In this document: piece after piece, positions 10,594-18,997 of the stretch | Layout of the letters: each line of letters starts with the position of its first letter | Position numbering within the stretch: position 1 is the stretch's first letter | Assembly (NCBI GenBank): GCA_016793865.1 | Contig: JAEULJ010000007.1 | Location: forward strand, 186,001 to 250,000 | Direction of reading: 5' to 3' | Origin: Altererythrobacter sp. | GTDB lineage: Bacteria > Pseudomonadota > Alphaproteobacteria > Sphingomonadales > Sphingomonadaceae | Length of the DNA stretch: 64,000 nt | The notes under the pieces: generated by a model | What the model saw: only the letters and a program-made list of their open reading frames with translations | The model's database searches: none | What the model was told of the DNA's origin: nothing | Translations under genes and position numbers: made by a program

Positions 10594-10999
10594 GTCAGCT
10601 TCCTTCACATTTGCTACCGGCCACCGGTTTTACCGGGGTCTTTCTCCATCGCGGCGGGATTGCCCCCCCTCCCGGGCAGGGAGAGAAACGATGGGCCAAG
10701 AGGGCCGTATCCCCGCCGGGCCGTATGCCGCGGCGAAGGTCCGTTCTGGCTCGATGCTGGATTGGACGGGCGCGCACCTAGGCGCGAAGGGCGCGAAAGG
10801 CAAGCGAAAGCAGGCGGGCGGGGGGCGGGCCTGGACCGCACAATCGCGATGTGAAAACTGTGACTTTCGCCGCTCCGCCCTCGGCAAATGGCGCGTTTTC
10901 GCGCCGACGGTGTGGACTTCGGCCGGATGGCCGGCGAATCGCTTGCGGGCTCATCGGCAAGTATATGCGCCCTGGGGGCTGGTGTAGGAAAATGGTTTC
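10594..10999 (-). other. Leader/intergenic region between cmk and rpsA
   Basis: About 400 bases without a credible gene. It contains a small GGCGCG-TTTT-CGCGCC hairpin at 10890-10905 and AT-richer patches that could hold the rpsA promoter. The several open frames here have no ribosome site and no protein-like composition. Confidence 0.4.
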
Positions 11000-11623
11000 T
11001 CAGCGGCGGCGCAGGCTTTCGACGAGCGCTATGGCGGCCGCGATCGCCTCGTCCCTGCCGAGACCGGAGGTGTCGAGCACATGGGCATCGGGCGCCACGG
11101 CAAGCGGCGCGTCCTTGCGCCCGGTGTCGCGGGCGTCGCGGCGCCGGATGTCCGCCTCGATCTCCGCCAGCGTGGCCGGGCTCCCGCGCGACCGCATCTC
11201 CTTCCAGCGCCGCTCGGCACGGGTGGCGGGGCTGGCGGTGACGAACAGCTTCACATCGGCATCTGGCGCGATCACGGTGCCGATGTCGCGCCCGTCCAGC
11301 ACCGCGCCGCCCGGCTGCAGGGCGAAGGCGCGCTGGCGTTCGAACAGCGCGGCACGCACGCCGGGGTGGGTTGAGACCCGGCTCGCCAGGCCCCCGGTCT
11401 CCTCGCCGCGCAGGTGCGGATCGGAGAGGAGCGCATCGGGAAAGCTGGCCGCCGCCAGCGCATCGCCGGGGCTGTCCGGATCGCCGCCGTCGAGGAACAC
11501 CTGCCGCCCGACTGCGCGGTAGAGCAGGCCGGTATCGAGAAACGCCAGCCCGAAATGCGCCGCCAGCGCGGCGGCGATGGTGCCCTTGCCGCTGGCGGTG
11601 GGCCCGTCGACGGCGATAATCAT
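11000..11623 (-). CDS. cmk: Cytidylate kinase
   Basis: A 207-residue P-loop kinase that phosphorylates CMP and dCMP. The N-terminus [15 protein letters not shown] carries the Walker A loop at residues 7-15; DGRDIGTVI and the [10 protein letters not shown] and [14 protein letters not shown] segments are typical of Cmk. Start at ATG 11623 overlaps the stop of the upstream gene as ATGA, showing coupling. Upstream open sequence in the same frame has no homology-like content. Confidence 0.94.
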   Translation of the reverse strand: MIIAVDGPTASGKGTIAAALAAHFGLAFLDTGLLYRAVGRQVFLDGGDPDSPGDALAAASFPDALLSDPHLRGEETGGLASRVSTHPGVRAALFERQRAFALQPGGAVLDGRDIGTVIAPDADVKLFVTASPATRAERRWKEMRSRGSPATLAEIEADIRRRDARDTGRKDAPLAVAPDAHVLDTSGLGRDEAIAAAIALVESLRRR

Positions 11624-11871
11624 GGTGCGGCCGGCTTTCGCAACGCCGCGATCAGGCCGACGAGCGCGATTGCGGCCCACACGATTTCGAGCACGAAGGC
11701 AGCGAGGTTGAAGCGGTGCCACAGCGACCACAACAGCAGCATCGCGCCCACGAGGTTGAGCGCGTTGAAAAGCCGTTTGTCGAGCACCGTGGCGCGGTTG
11801 GCGTAGAGGAAGGCGATCACGAACAGCGTGCTGCCCGCAAGGCCGACGGCGTCGTAAACGTCGAGCGTCAT
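11620..11871 (-). CDS. Small integral membrane protein (CBU_0592-like)
   Basis: An 83-residue protein with three predicted membrane helices ([52 protein letters not shown]). Its plan resembles small CBU_0592-type membrane proteins; no function is known. It begins and ends in ATGA overlaps with its neighbours, so it is translated together with cmk and the 70-residue gene upstream, inside the aroA-cmk operon. Confidence 0.75.
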   Translation of the reverse strand: MTLDVYDAVGLAGSTLFVIAFLYANRATVLDKRLFNALNLVGAMLLLWSLWHRFNLAAFVLEIVWAAIALVGLIAALRKPAAP

Positions 11872-12080
11872 GGTGCGCTGGGTGGCCCTTCCAGCGAACT
11901 CCCTTCGCCAAGCCGGGTGGATCGGCTCGCCATGTGCCATGCCAGCCATGCCGCAATTGCCACCCCGAAGATCGCAACCGTAGCGATCGTGGCGAAGTTC
12001 CTCGGCAGATCGCCGACCATGAACCCGCCGATCATCGCCGCCGCCATCGGAAACCAAATGCGCGCGAAGTGGCCGATCAT
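11868..12080 (-). CDS. Small membrane protein of unknown function
   Basis: A 70-residue protein with two hydrophobic segments ([18 protein letters not shown] and [20 protein letters not shown]) and a polar C-terminus. It resembles nothing I recognise. Its ATG overlaps the aroA stop (ATGA) and its stop overlaps the next start the same way, which strongly supports that it is real despite its size. Confidence 0.65.
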   Translation of the reverse strand: MIGHFARIWFPMAAAMIGGFMVGDLPRNFATIATVAIFGVAIAAWLAWHMASRSTRLGEGSSLEGPPSAP

Positions 12081-13441
12081 CTCGTGATTTCGTCCAGCAG
12101 GTTCTCGAACATGGGGAAGCTTGTAGCAATCGGGCGCGTGTCGTCCACCTCCACGCCGCCGCCGCTCGCCAGCCCGGCGACCGCCATGCTCATGGCGATG
12201 CGGTGGTCGAGGTGGGTGGCGATGGGGCTGCCGCCCGGGCCTATCCCCGCAAGCGGCTCGCCGCCGGTCCCGTCGATGACCAGGCCATCCTCGCGCTCTT
12301 CCACGCGCGCCCCTGCCAGCGTGAGGGCCGCGGCCATCGCGGCGAGGCGGTCCGATTCCTTGACCCGCAACTCGTCGAGTCCCCGCGTCACCGTGCGCCC
12401 CTGCGCCAGCGCGGCGGCCACGAACAGGACGGGAAACTCGTCGATCATGCTGGGGGCGAGGGCGGGATCGACCTCGACGCCGGTGAGCGGGGCGTGGCGG
12501 ACGCGCAGGTCCGCCACCGGCTCGCCGCCGACCTTGCGGGGGCTCAGTTCCTCGATGCTCGCACCCATCTGGCGCAGCACGGTGAAGATGCCGTTGCGGG
12601 TGGGATTGAGGCCGACATTCTCGATCACCAGGTCGCTGCCCGGCACGATGCTGGCCGCCACGGCGAAGAAGGCCGCGCTGGACGGATCACCCGGCACATC
12701 GATGGTCTGGGGCGTCAGTTCGGGCTGGCCCGAGATGCGGATGATGCGCTCGCCGCCTTCGTCCTCCACCTCCAGGTGGGCGCCGAAGCCGGCCAGCATC
12801 CGCTCGGTATGGTCCCGCGTGGGCACCGGCTCGATCACCGTTGTGATGCCCGGCGTGTTGAGCCCGGCGAGCAGCACCGCGCTCTTGACCTGCGCGCTGG
12901 CGACAGGGAGGCGATAGGTGATCGGCACCGCCGGCTCGATCCCTTCCAGCAGCAGCGGCAGCGTGCCGCCGGGCGAGGGTTCGAAGCGTGCGCCCATCAG
13001 GCCGAGCGGGGCGATCACCCGGTTCATCGGCCGGCGCGACAGGCTGGCATCGCCGGTGAAGACCGCGGTGATCGCCTGGCTGGCCACGAGACCCATCAGC
13101 AGCCGGGTGGAGGTGCCCGAATTGCCCATTTCCAGCGCGGCCTGCGGCTGGAGGAAGCCGCCCACGCCGACGCCGTCCACGATCCAGTCGGCCCCGTCGC
13201 GAGCGATCGTGGCGCCCATCTGCCGCAGCGCCGCGGCGGTCGCCAGCACGTCCTCGCCCTCCAGCAGGCCCGAAATGCGGCTGCGCCCGACCGCCAGCGC
13301 GCCGAACATCAGCGAGCGATGGCTGATCGACTTGTCGCCAGGCACGCGCATTCGCCCCCGCAGCGGGGCGGAGGGCAGGAAACGGCGCGGGGCGGGGCTC
13401 TCGGGGTTCACGGCGGGCGGCTTTGACAGCGCCACCGGCAT
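12077..13441 (-). CDS. aroA: 5-enolpyruvylshikimate-3-phosphate synthase
   Basis: A 454-residue EPSP synthase joining shikimate-3-phosphate and PEP in the aromatic pathway. The PEP-binding start [11 protein letters not shown] is at about residues 33-43, and long stretches ([39 protein letters not shown]) match the class II type typified by the Agrobacterium CP4 enzyme. In the inhibitor-determining loop it reads GNSGTSTRL with Gly at residue 109, where CP4 has Ala. I chose ATG 13441; the open frame upstream lacks typical sequence. First gene of the aroA-unknown-unknown-cmk chain. Confidence 0.94.
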   Translation of the reverse strand: MPVALSKPPAVNPESPAPRRFLPSAPLRGRMRVPGDKSISHRSLMFGALAVGRSRISGLLEGEDVLATAAALRQMGATIARDGADWIVDGVGVGGFLQPQAALEMGNSGTSTRLLMGLVASQAITAVFTGDASLSRRPMNRVIAPLGLMGARFEPSPGGTLPLLLEGIEPAVPITYRLPVASAQVKSAVLLAGLNTPGITTVIEPVPTRDHTERMLAGFGAHLEVEDEGGERIIRISGQPELTPQTIDVPGDPSSAAFFAVAASIVPGSDLVIENVGLNPTRNGIFTVLRQMGASIEELSPRKVGGEPVADLRVRHAPLTGVEVDPALAPSMIDEFPVLFVAAALAQGRTVTRGLDELRVKESDRLAAMAAALTLAGARVEEREDGLVIDGTGGEPLAGIGPGGSPIATHLDHRIAMSMAVAGLASGGGVEVDDTRPIATSFPMFENLLDEITR

Positions 13442-13565
13442 CTGGCAAGGCGCGCGCCGCTGTTGATTCCGGCGCTGGCCGGCCCCATCAATACTCTTGC
13501 AAATCTCTCGCCCCCGGCCCGGTTTCGTTATCCTGGCCGCGGGCGCCATCGCTTAAGGATTTCAC

Positions 13566-13883
13566 ATGGTCAAACCCGAGTGGGGCACCAAGCGCACCTG
13601 CCCCAAATGTGGCGAGCGCTTCTACGATCTTGGCAAGGACGAGCCGGTCGCCTGCATCGAATGCGGCGAGAGCTGGTTCCCCGAGCCGGTGCTCAAGTCC
13701 AAGCAGCCGATCCCCTTCGAGGAAGAAAAGAAGAAGGACAGCGAGGCGGACAGCGACCTGGCCGATGACGAGCTCGAGGACATCGAGGACGATGACGCCA
13801 CGGCCGATGCCGACGTCGATCTCGACACCGACGACGATCTCGGCATCAGCAACGAGGCCGATGACAAGGATCACGAAAGCTGA
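13566..13883 (+). CDS. TIGR02300-type zinc-ribbon protein
   Basis: A 105-residue protein: an N-terminal zinc ribbon with two CxxC pairs (C12/C15 and C30/C33) in the KRTCPKCGERFYDLGKDEPV context, then a long tail composed almost only of Asp, Glu, Ala and Lys. This matches the alphaproteobacterial TIGR02300 family, whose function is unknown; the ribbon suggests nucleic-acid or protein binding. Divergent from aroA by 124 bases and upstream of tRNA-Ala. Confidence 0.85.
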   Translation: MVKPEWGTKRTCPKCGERFYDLGKDEPVACIECGESWFPEPVLKSKQPIPFEEEKKKDSEADSDLADDELEDIEDDDATADADVDLDTDDDLGISNEADDKDHES

Positions 13884-13904
13884 GAATACAGCTTGAGTTT
13901 TCCG

Positions 13905-13928
13905 GGCGCGCCTTCTAGGGGGCGCGCC
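13905..13928 (+). terminator. Possible hairpin terminator
   Basis: Two copies of the self-complementary GGCGCGCC (13905-13912 and 13921-13928) with an 8-base loop form a stem 22 bases after the zinc-ribbon stop and 12 bases before tRNA-Ala. There is no T tract, so the function is uncertain. Confidence 0.4.
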
Positions 13929-13940
13929 TTCGACTGGTTC

Positions 13941-14016
13941 GGGGCCTTAGCTCAGCTGGGAGAGCGCCTGCATGGCATGCAGGAGGTCAGCGGTTCGATC
14001 CCGCTAGGCTCCACCA
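13941..14016 (+). tRNA. tRNA-Ala(GGC)
   Basis: A complete 76-base cloverleaf with encoded CCA. Acceptor GGGGCCT pairs with AGGCTCC and includes the G3-U70 pair that identifies alanine tRNAs. The anticodon stem CCTGC/GCAGG encloses the loop ATGGCAT, giving anticodon GGC. The T loop is GGTTCGATCCC-like. Confidence 0.97.
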
Positions 14017-14266
14017 TTCGACTGCCTTTCGGCCCATGGCGGGCTGCAAATGGCGGGTTCGAGCGCTTCCGGTGCTCACGGACATTAAGTCCGCTGCGCT
14101 CCGGGTCGCTGGCTCCCCCCATTTTCGCCTCGCCCTGAGCCGAAATCCAGCCGAATGGCATTTTGATGTAAGTCGCGTCCCATACGGGATTCGCAACGCT
14201 GGCTGACGAGGTTTCGTCCGCCGGCGTTTTTCGCGTTTAGCCCTTTCGGGCGGTTTGGAGCAGGCC

Positions 14267-15712
14267 ATGTTCGACAATCTGTCCGATCGGCTCGGCACCG
14301 TCTTCGACCGCCTGCGCGGACGCGGCGCGCTGTCCGAGGCGGATGTGCGCGAGGCGATGCGCGAGATCCGCATCGCGCTGCTCGAGGCCGATGTCGCGCT
14401 GCCGGTGGTGCGCCGCTTCATCGATGCGGTGACAGAGAAGGCGGTGGGGCAGGACGTGCTGCGTTCGGTCACGCCGGGGCAGCAGGTCGTCAAGATCGTC
14501 AGCGACGAGCTTACCGACATGCTCGGGGGCGAGGCGTCGGAAGGGCTGAACCTCGCCGCGAAGCCGCCAGTCGTCATCATGATGGTCGGGCTCCAGGGCT
14601 CGGGCAAGACCACCACCACCGCCAAGCTCGGCCGCCTGCTGAAGGATAAGCAGGGCAAGAAGGCCATGATGGCCTCGCTCGACGTCAACCGGCCGGCGGC
14701 GCAGGAGCAGCTGGCGGTTCTGGGTGAGCAGATCGGCGTTGCGACCCTGCCGATCGTCAAGGGCCAGCAGCCGGTCGATATCGCCCGCCGCGCGCTCGAA
14801 TCGGCGCGGCTCCAGAATGCCGACGTGCTGCTGCTCGATACGGCGGGCCGGCTCCATGTCGACGAAGCGCTGATGGCCGAGATGAAGGCCGTCGCCAGCG
14901 TCAGCGCGCCCACCGAGGTGCTGCTGGTGGTCGACAGCCTGACCGGCCAGGACGCGGTCAATGTCGCGCAGAGCTTTTCGGGCGAGGTGCCGCTTACCGG
15001 CGTGATCCTCACCCGCATGGACGGCGATGCACGCGGCGGCGCGGCGCTTTCGATGCGCTATGTCACCGGCAAGCCGATCAAGTTCGCGGGCACCGGCGAG
15101 AAGCTCGACGCGATCGAAGTGTTCGACCCCAAGCGCGTGGCCGGGCGCATCCTGGGCATGGGCGATGTCGTCAGCCTGGTCGAGCGCGCCGCCGAGACGA
15201 TCAAGGTCGAAGAGGCCGAGGCGCTCGCCAAGCGCATGGCCAAGGGCCAGTTCGACATGAACGACCTGCGCACTCAGCTGCGCCAGATGCAGAGCATGGG
15301 CGGGCTGGGGATGCTGGCGGGAATGCTGCCGGGCATGAAGAAGGCCAAGGCGGCGATGGCGGCGAGCGGCATGGACGATCGCATCCTGCTCCACATGGAC
15401 GCGATCATCGGTTCGATGACCCCCAAGGAGCGCGCCCGGCCCGAATTGCTCAATGCCAAGCGCAAGAAGCGCGTGGCGGCCGGTTCCGGCACCGAGGTGC
15501 AGGACGTCAACAAGCTGCTCAAGATGCACCAGGAAATGGGTCGCGCGATGAAGCAGATCAGGAAGATGGGCGGGCTCAAGGGTCTTGGCGCACTGTTCGG
15601 CGGTGGCGGCGGCGGCATGGGCGGGGCGGGAGGCGGCACACCGCCTTCGCTCCCCGGACTGGGCGGAGGCGCGATGCCTCCCGGCCTTCAGGATTTGATC
15701 AAGAACAAGTGA
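14267..15712 (+). CDS. ffh: Signal recognition particle protein Ffh (SRP54)
   Basis: A 481-residue GTPase with the N domain (1-95), the G domain (P-loop GLQGSGKTTT at 108-117, LDVNRPAAQEQL, DTAGRLHVDE, LTRMDGDARGGAAL) and the Met-rich M domain that binds SRP RNA and signal peptides (MKKAKAAMAASGMDD, MKQIRKMGG). The C-terminus is a Gly-rich tail (GGGGGMGGAGGG). It targets inner-membrane proteins co-translationally. ATG 14267 follows a GGAG; a TTG at 14255 would add four residues. Heads the rpsP-rimM cluster. Confidence 0.97.
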   Translation: MFDNLSDRLGTVFDRLRGRGALSEADVREAMREIRIALLEADVALPVVRRFIDAVTEKAVGQDVLRSVTPGQQVVKIVSDELTDMLGGEASEGLNLAAKPPVVIMMVGLQGSGKTTTTAKLGRLLKDKQGKKAMMASLDVNRPAAQEQLAVLGEQIGVATLPIVKGQQPVDIARRALESARLQNADVLLLDTAGRLHVDEALMAEMKAVASVSAPTEVLLVVDSLTGQDAVNVAQSFSGEVPLTGVILTRMDGDARGGAALSMRYVTGKPIKFAGTGEKLDAIEVFDPKRVAGRILGMGDVVSLVERAAETIKVEEAEALAKRMAKGQFDMNDLRTQLRQMQSMGGLGMLAGMLPGMKKAKAAMAASGMDDRILLHMDAIIGSMTPKERARPELLNAKRKKRVAAGSGTEVQDVNKLLKMHQEMGRAMKQIRKMGGLKGLGALFGGGGGGMGGAGGGTPPSLPGLGGGAMPPGLQDLIKNK

Positions 15713-15745
15713 TTTCAACAGTTTGAATTGGAAAGGTGAAGTAAA

Positions 15746-16303
15746 ATGTCAGTTTCGATCCGTCTTTCGCGCGGTGGCGCCAAGAAGCGCCCCTATTACC
15801 GCATCGTGGTGGCCGACAGCCGCTCGAGCCGCGACGGCAAGTATCTCGAGCAGATCGGCACCTACAACCCGCTGCTCCCCAAGGACAGCGGCGAGCGCGT
15901 GAAGCTGAACGAGGACCGCGCCCGTTACTGGATCGGCGTTGGCGCCCAGGCGACCGACCGCGTCGCCCGCTTCCTCGACGCCGCCGGGGTGAAGGAGCGC
16001 GCCGCGCGCAACAACCCCAAGAAGGCCGAGCCGGGCGAGAAGGCCAAGGAGCGCGCCGAGGAGAAGGCGACCAAGGCCGCCGAGGCCGAGGAAGCCAAGG
16101 CTGCCGCCGCCGCCGCGCCGGTAGAGGAAGCGGTGACCGAAGAGGCCGCTTCCGAAGCGCCCGCCGAGGAAGCGACCGCCGAGGAGGCACCTGCCGACGA
16201 AGCCGTTGCCGAGGAAGCGCCTGTCGAGGAAGCTGCCGCGCAGGAAGCTCCGGCTGAGGAAGCCGCCGCCGAGGAAGCCGGCGAAGAGAAGGCCGAGGGC
16301 TGA
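15746..16303 (+). CDS. rpsP: 30S ribosomal protein S16 with long acidic Ala/Glu tail
   Basis: The first 80 or so residues are standard S16 ([44 protein letters not shown]). The protein then continues for about 100 residues of low-complexity sequence with EEA-type repeats ([16 protein letters not shown] and variants), doubling the usual length. The extension has no charge-balanced fold and is expected to be disordered. AAAGGTGAAG lies upstream of the ATG. It is followed by rimM after 8 bases; ffh precedes it. Confidence 0.95.
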   Translation: MSVSIRLSRGGAKKRPYYRIVVADSRSSRDGKYLEQIGTYNPLLPKDSGERVKLNEDRARYWIGVGAQATDRVARFLDAAGVKERAARNNPKKAEPGEKAKERAEEKATKAAEAEEAKAAAAAAPVEEAVTEEAASEAPAEEATAEEAPADEAVAEEAPVEEAAAQEAPAEEAAAEEAGEEKAEG

Positions 16304-16311
16304 GCCCCGAC

Positions 16312-16797
16312 ATGACCGACAAGCCCGTCACGCTTGCCGCCATCACCGGCGCGCATGGCGTGACGGGCGAGGTCCGCCTGAAGCTGCTCGGGGAGGGCTT
16401 CGCGGCGCTCAAGCCGCATAAGCGCTTCAACGATGGCGCGCTGACTCTCGCCAAGCTGCGCGACGATGGCAAGGGCGGGGCCATCGCCCGCTTTGCCGAG
16501 ATCGCCGACCGCACGGCTGCGGAGAAACTGCGCGGCACGGTGCTTTCGGTCACCCGTACGGCCCTGCCTGCGCTGGAGGAGGGCGAGTTCTACCACTCGG
16601 ACCTGCTCGACCTGGCCGTCGTCACCGATTCGGGCGAGGCGGTGGGGCGAGTCTGTGCGGTCGAGAATTTCGGCGCGACTGATATCGTCGAGATCGAGAA
16701 GCCCGACGGCGCGAAATTCATGGTCCCGCTGACCGCCCAGGCCGTTCCCGAGTGGAATGCGCAGCGGCTGGTCGTGGCTGCCGATTTCGTGACCTAG
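16312..16797 (+). CDS. rimM: Ribosome maturation factor RimM
   Basis: A 161-residue two-domain protein: an N-terminal RimM beta-barrel ([16 protein letters not shown]) and a C-terminal PRC-barrel ([35 protein letters not shown]). RimM binds S19 in the 30S head and helps process 16S rRNA. It follows rpsP as in most bacteria, but trmD does not follow directly: a gene on the other strand intervenes and overlaps the rimM end by 4 bases. Confidence 0.95.
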   Translation: MTDKPVTLAAITGAHGVTGEVRLKLLGEGFAALKPHKRFNDGALTLAKLRDDGKGGAIARFAEIADRTAAEKLRGTVLSVTRTALPALEEGEFYHSDLLDLAVVTDSGEAVGRVCAVENFGATDIVEIEKPDGAKFMVPLTAQAVPEWNAQRLVVAADFVT

Positions 16798-17717
16798 CGC
16801 CGCAGCGGGCGTTCCTCCGCCAGGCGGTTGCGTATGGCGGTCGCCGCGACCCCGGCCATGCCCATCGCGTGGCTGATCTGGTCGAGCCCTTTCACCACGT
16901 CCCCCGCGGCGAACAGGCCCGGCACGCTGGTTTCCAGGTGATCGTCGGTCAGGATGCAGCCCGTTTCCGCCAGCTTCGCGCCAACCTTGTCGGCCAAACC
17001 CGACCGTATCACCGAGCCGAGTGCCGGATAGACACTGTCGAACGCCATTCGGCCATCCGCCGTGTCCAGTGCCAACTGCTGCCCCCCTTCGATCGCATAC
17101 CCGCCGCAGGGGCCGGTCACGCGGGCGATTCCCGCCTCGTCCAGCGCGGCCGAGCTTTCCGCGTCGAGATCGTGCTCGCCATGCGGCGAGATCAGCGTCA
17201 CGTCGGCTGTATAGGTGCGGATGAACTGCGCCTCCGCCGCGCCGTGCTCGCCGGTGCCGATCACCGCCACGCGCTTGTCGGTCACTTCGTAGCCGTCGCA
17301 TACCGGGCAATAGCGCAGCAGCCCGCGCGACATCGCTTCGTCATGAAGCTGCTCGTCGATGTCGTCGGGACGGTTGTTGACGACGCCCGTGGCCAGCAAC
17401 ACCGTGCGGGCGCGAAACTCCTCCTCGTCGCAGGTGACCACGAAGATGTCGCCCTTCTTCGCCAGGTCGCTCACCCGCTTGGGCTCGCGCAGGGCGCCAT
17501 ATTTCGCCGCCTGTTCGCGCATCCGCTCCAGCAGCTCGTTGCCGTTGATCCCGTCGGGGAAGCCGGCGTGGTTGTGGCTGGTCGGGATCCAGCTCGCGCG
17601 GCTCGTGCCGCTGTCGAACAGCCTGATATTGAGGTGGTAGCGCGCCAGATAGATCGCCGCGGTAAGCCCTGCCGGCCCCGCGCCCACGATGATGCAATCG
17701 TCCGCTTCGCTTGCCAT
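16794..17717 (-). CDS. Thioredoxin-reductase-like FAD/NAD(P) oxidoreductase
   Basis: A 307-residue flavoprotein with an FAD-binding GAGPAG at residues 12-17, the redox-type motif [10 protein letters not shown] (C137, C140) as in thioredoxin reductases, an NADPH-binding GTGEHGA at 154-160 and the closing FAD motif [11 protein letters not shown]. The context residues differ from classical TrxB, so it may reduce another small partner. I chose ATG 17717 (MASEADD). It is on the strand opposite to rimM and trmD, starts 28 bases from the trmD start, and sits inside the otherwise conserved rpsP-rimM-trmD-rplS operon. Confidence 0.8.
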   Translation of the reverse strand: MASEADDCIIVGAGPAGLTAAIYLARYHLNIRLFDSGTSRASWIPTSHNHAGFPDGINGNELLERMREQAAKYGALREPKRVSDLAKKGDIFVVTCDEEEFRARTVLLATGVVNNRPDDIDEQLHDEAMSRGLLRYCPVCDGYEVTDKRVAVIGTGEHGAAEAQFIRTYTADVTLISPHGEHDLDAESSAALDEAGIARVTGPCGGYAIEGGQQLALDTADGRMAFDSVYPALGSVIRSGLADKVGAKLAETGCILTDDHLETSVPGLFAAGDVVKGLDQISHAMGMAGVAATAIRNRLAEERPLRR

Positions 17718-17745
17718 TCCGTCTTGCCCTCCGCATGGGCGGCCG

Positions 17746-18477
17746 ATGGGTTTCGCCGCCACCATCCTAACGCTCTATCCCGAGATGTTTCCCGGCCCCT
17801 TGGGGATTTCTATGGCCGGCCGTGCGCTGGAGCGGGGCGACTGGAGCTGCGATACGGTGCACATCCGCGATTTCGCCACGGACAGGCACCGCACGGTTGA
17901 CGATACGCCGGCCGGCGGGGGAGTCGGCATGGTGCTGAAGGCCGACGTTCTGGCGGCAGCATTCGATTCCGTGGAAGAGGGGAGGCCCGTGCTGGCCATG
18001 ACCCCGCGCGGCAAACCGATCACGCAGGATCGCATCCGCGAGATCGCGGCGGGGCCGGGCGTGGTGCTGATCTGCGGGCGGTTCGAGGGGTTCGACGAGC
18101 GCTTTTTCGATGGCCGCCCACAGGTCGAGCAGGTGAGCCTCGCCGACATCGTCCTGTCGGGTGGAGAGCCCGCCGCGCTGGCGATTCTCGATGCTTGCAT
18201 TCGCCTGCTTCCCGGAGTAATGGGCGCGCCCGATAGCGGGCATGAGGAATCGTTCGAGAACGGCCTCCTCGAATATCCGCAATTCACCCGACCTCAGGAA
18301 TGGGAAGGGCGCACGATCCCTGAAGTGCTGCGATCGGGGGATCATGCGAGGATCGCGGCGTGGCGCCATCGCCAGGCCGACGATGACACACGGTCACGCA
18401 GGCCGGACCTTTGGGAGCGCCACGCCGGTGCTCGGGCCCAGCCTGCCTCTGGCGCGCAGCGCGACGATACGGACTGA
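17746..18477 (+). CDS. trmD: tRNA (guanine-N1)-methyltransferase
   Basis: A 243-residue SPOUT-class enzyme that methylates G37 of tRNAs, preventing frameshifting. Start [15 protein letters not shown] is the family N-terminus; the knot region is recognisable in [26 protein letters not shown] and [15 protein letters not shown]. The C-terminal about 40 residues are a variable polar tail. ATG 17746 is chosen over an upstream ATG in the intergenic strip. rplS follows after 4 bases. Confidence 0.94.
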   Translation: MGFAATILTLYPEMFPGPLGISMAGRALERGDWSCDTVHIRDFATDRHRTVDDTPAGGGVGMVLKADVLAAAFDSVEEGRPVLAMTPRGKPITQDRIREIAAGPGVVLICGRFEGFDERFFDGRPQVEQVSLADIVLSGGEPAALAILDACIRLLPGVMGAPDSGHEESFENGLLEYPQFTRPQEWEGRTIPEVLRSGDHARIAAWRHRQADDDTRSRRPDLWERHAGARAQPASGAQRDDTD

Positions 18478-18481
18478 CGAC

Positions 18482-18850
18482 ATGAATCTGATCCAGCAGC
18501 TCGAAGCCGAGGCCATTGCGAATCTTGGCAAGGACATCCCCGAATTCCGCGCCGGCGACACGCTGCGCGTCGGCGTGAAGGTGGTCGAGGGCACCCGCGA
18601 GCGCGTGCAGAACTTCGAGGGCGTGGTCATCGCCCGCTCCAACCGCGGCATGGGCAGCAATTTCACCGTCCGCAAGATGAGCTTCGGCGAGGGCGTCGAG
18701 CGCGTCTTCCCGCTCTATTCGCCGATCGTTGATTCCATCACCGTGGTGCGCCGCGGCGTGGTGCGTCGCGCCAAGCTCTATTATCTGCGCGGCCGCACCG
18801 GCAAGAGCGCCCGCATCGCCGAGCGCCGCGAGAACGCCCCCAAGGCCTAA
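18482..18850 (+). CDS. rplS: 50S ribosomal protein L19
   Basis: A 122-residue L19 ([72 protein letters not shown]). It lies at the 30S-50S interface. The ATG at 18482 is 4 bases after trmD; the upstream open part of the frame overlaps trmD and is not protein-like. Confidence 0.97.
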   Translation: MNLIQQLEAEAIANLGKDIPEFRAGDTLRVGVKVVEGTRERVQNFEGVVIARSNRGMGSNFTVRKMSFGEGVERVFPLYSPIVDSITVVRRGVVRRAKLYYLRGRTGKSARIAERRENAPKA

Positions 18851-18876
18851 TCCCGCCGGCCACGGCATGGCACCTG

Positions 18877-18911
18877 GGAGGGCGGCGTTCCGGCATGGAG
18901 CGCCGCCCTCC
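18877..18911 (+). terminator. Hairpin after rplS
   Basis: A perfect 11-base stem (GGAGGGCGGCG at 18877-18887 with its complement at 18901-18911), 26 bases past the rplS stop; no T tract. Confidence 0.45.
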
Positions 18912-18997
18912 GCCGTTCGGCGGGGCTGCAAGCCTGTTGCGCCGCGGGAAGGGGCGGGGCAAACGCCTCGGGCGAAACAAGACCCGGAATATATGCC

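Noticed and set aside
16020..16300. Short repeated units that could suggest a CRISPR or tandem repeat array
   Set aside because: They are in-frame EEA-type codons of the S16 tail, with no constant spacers.
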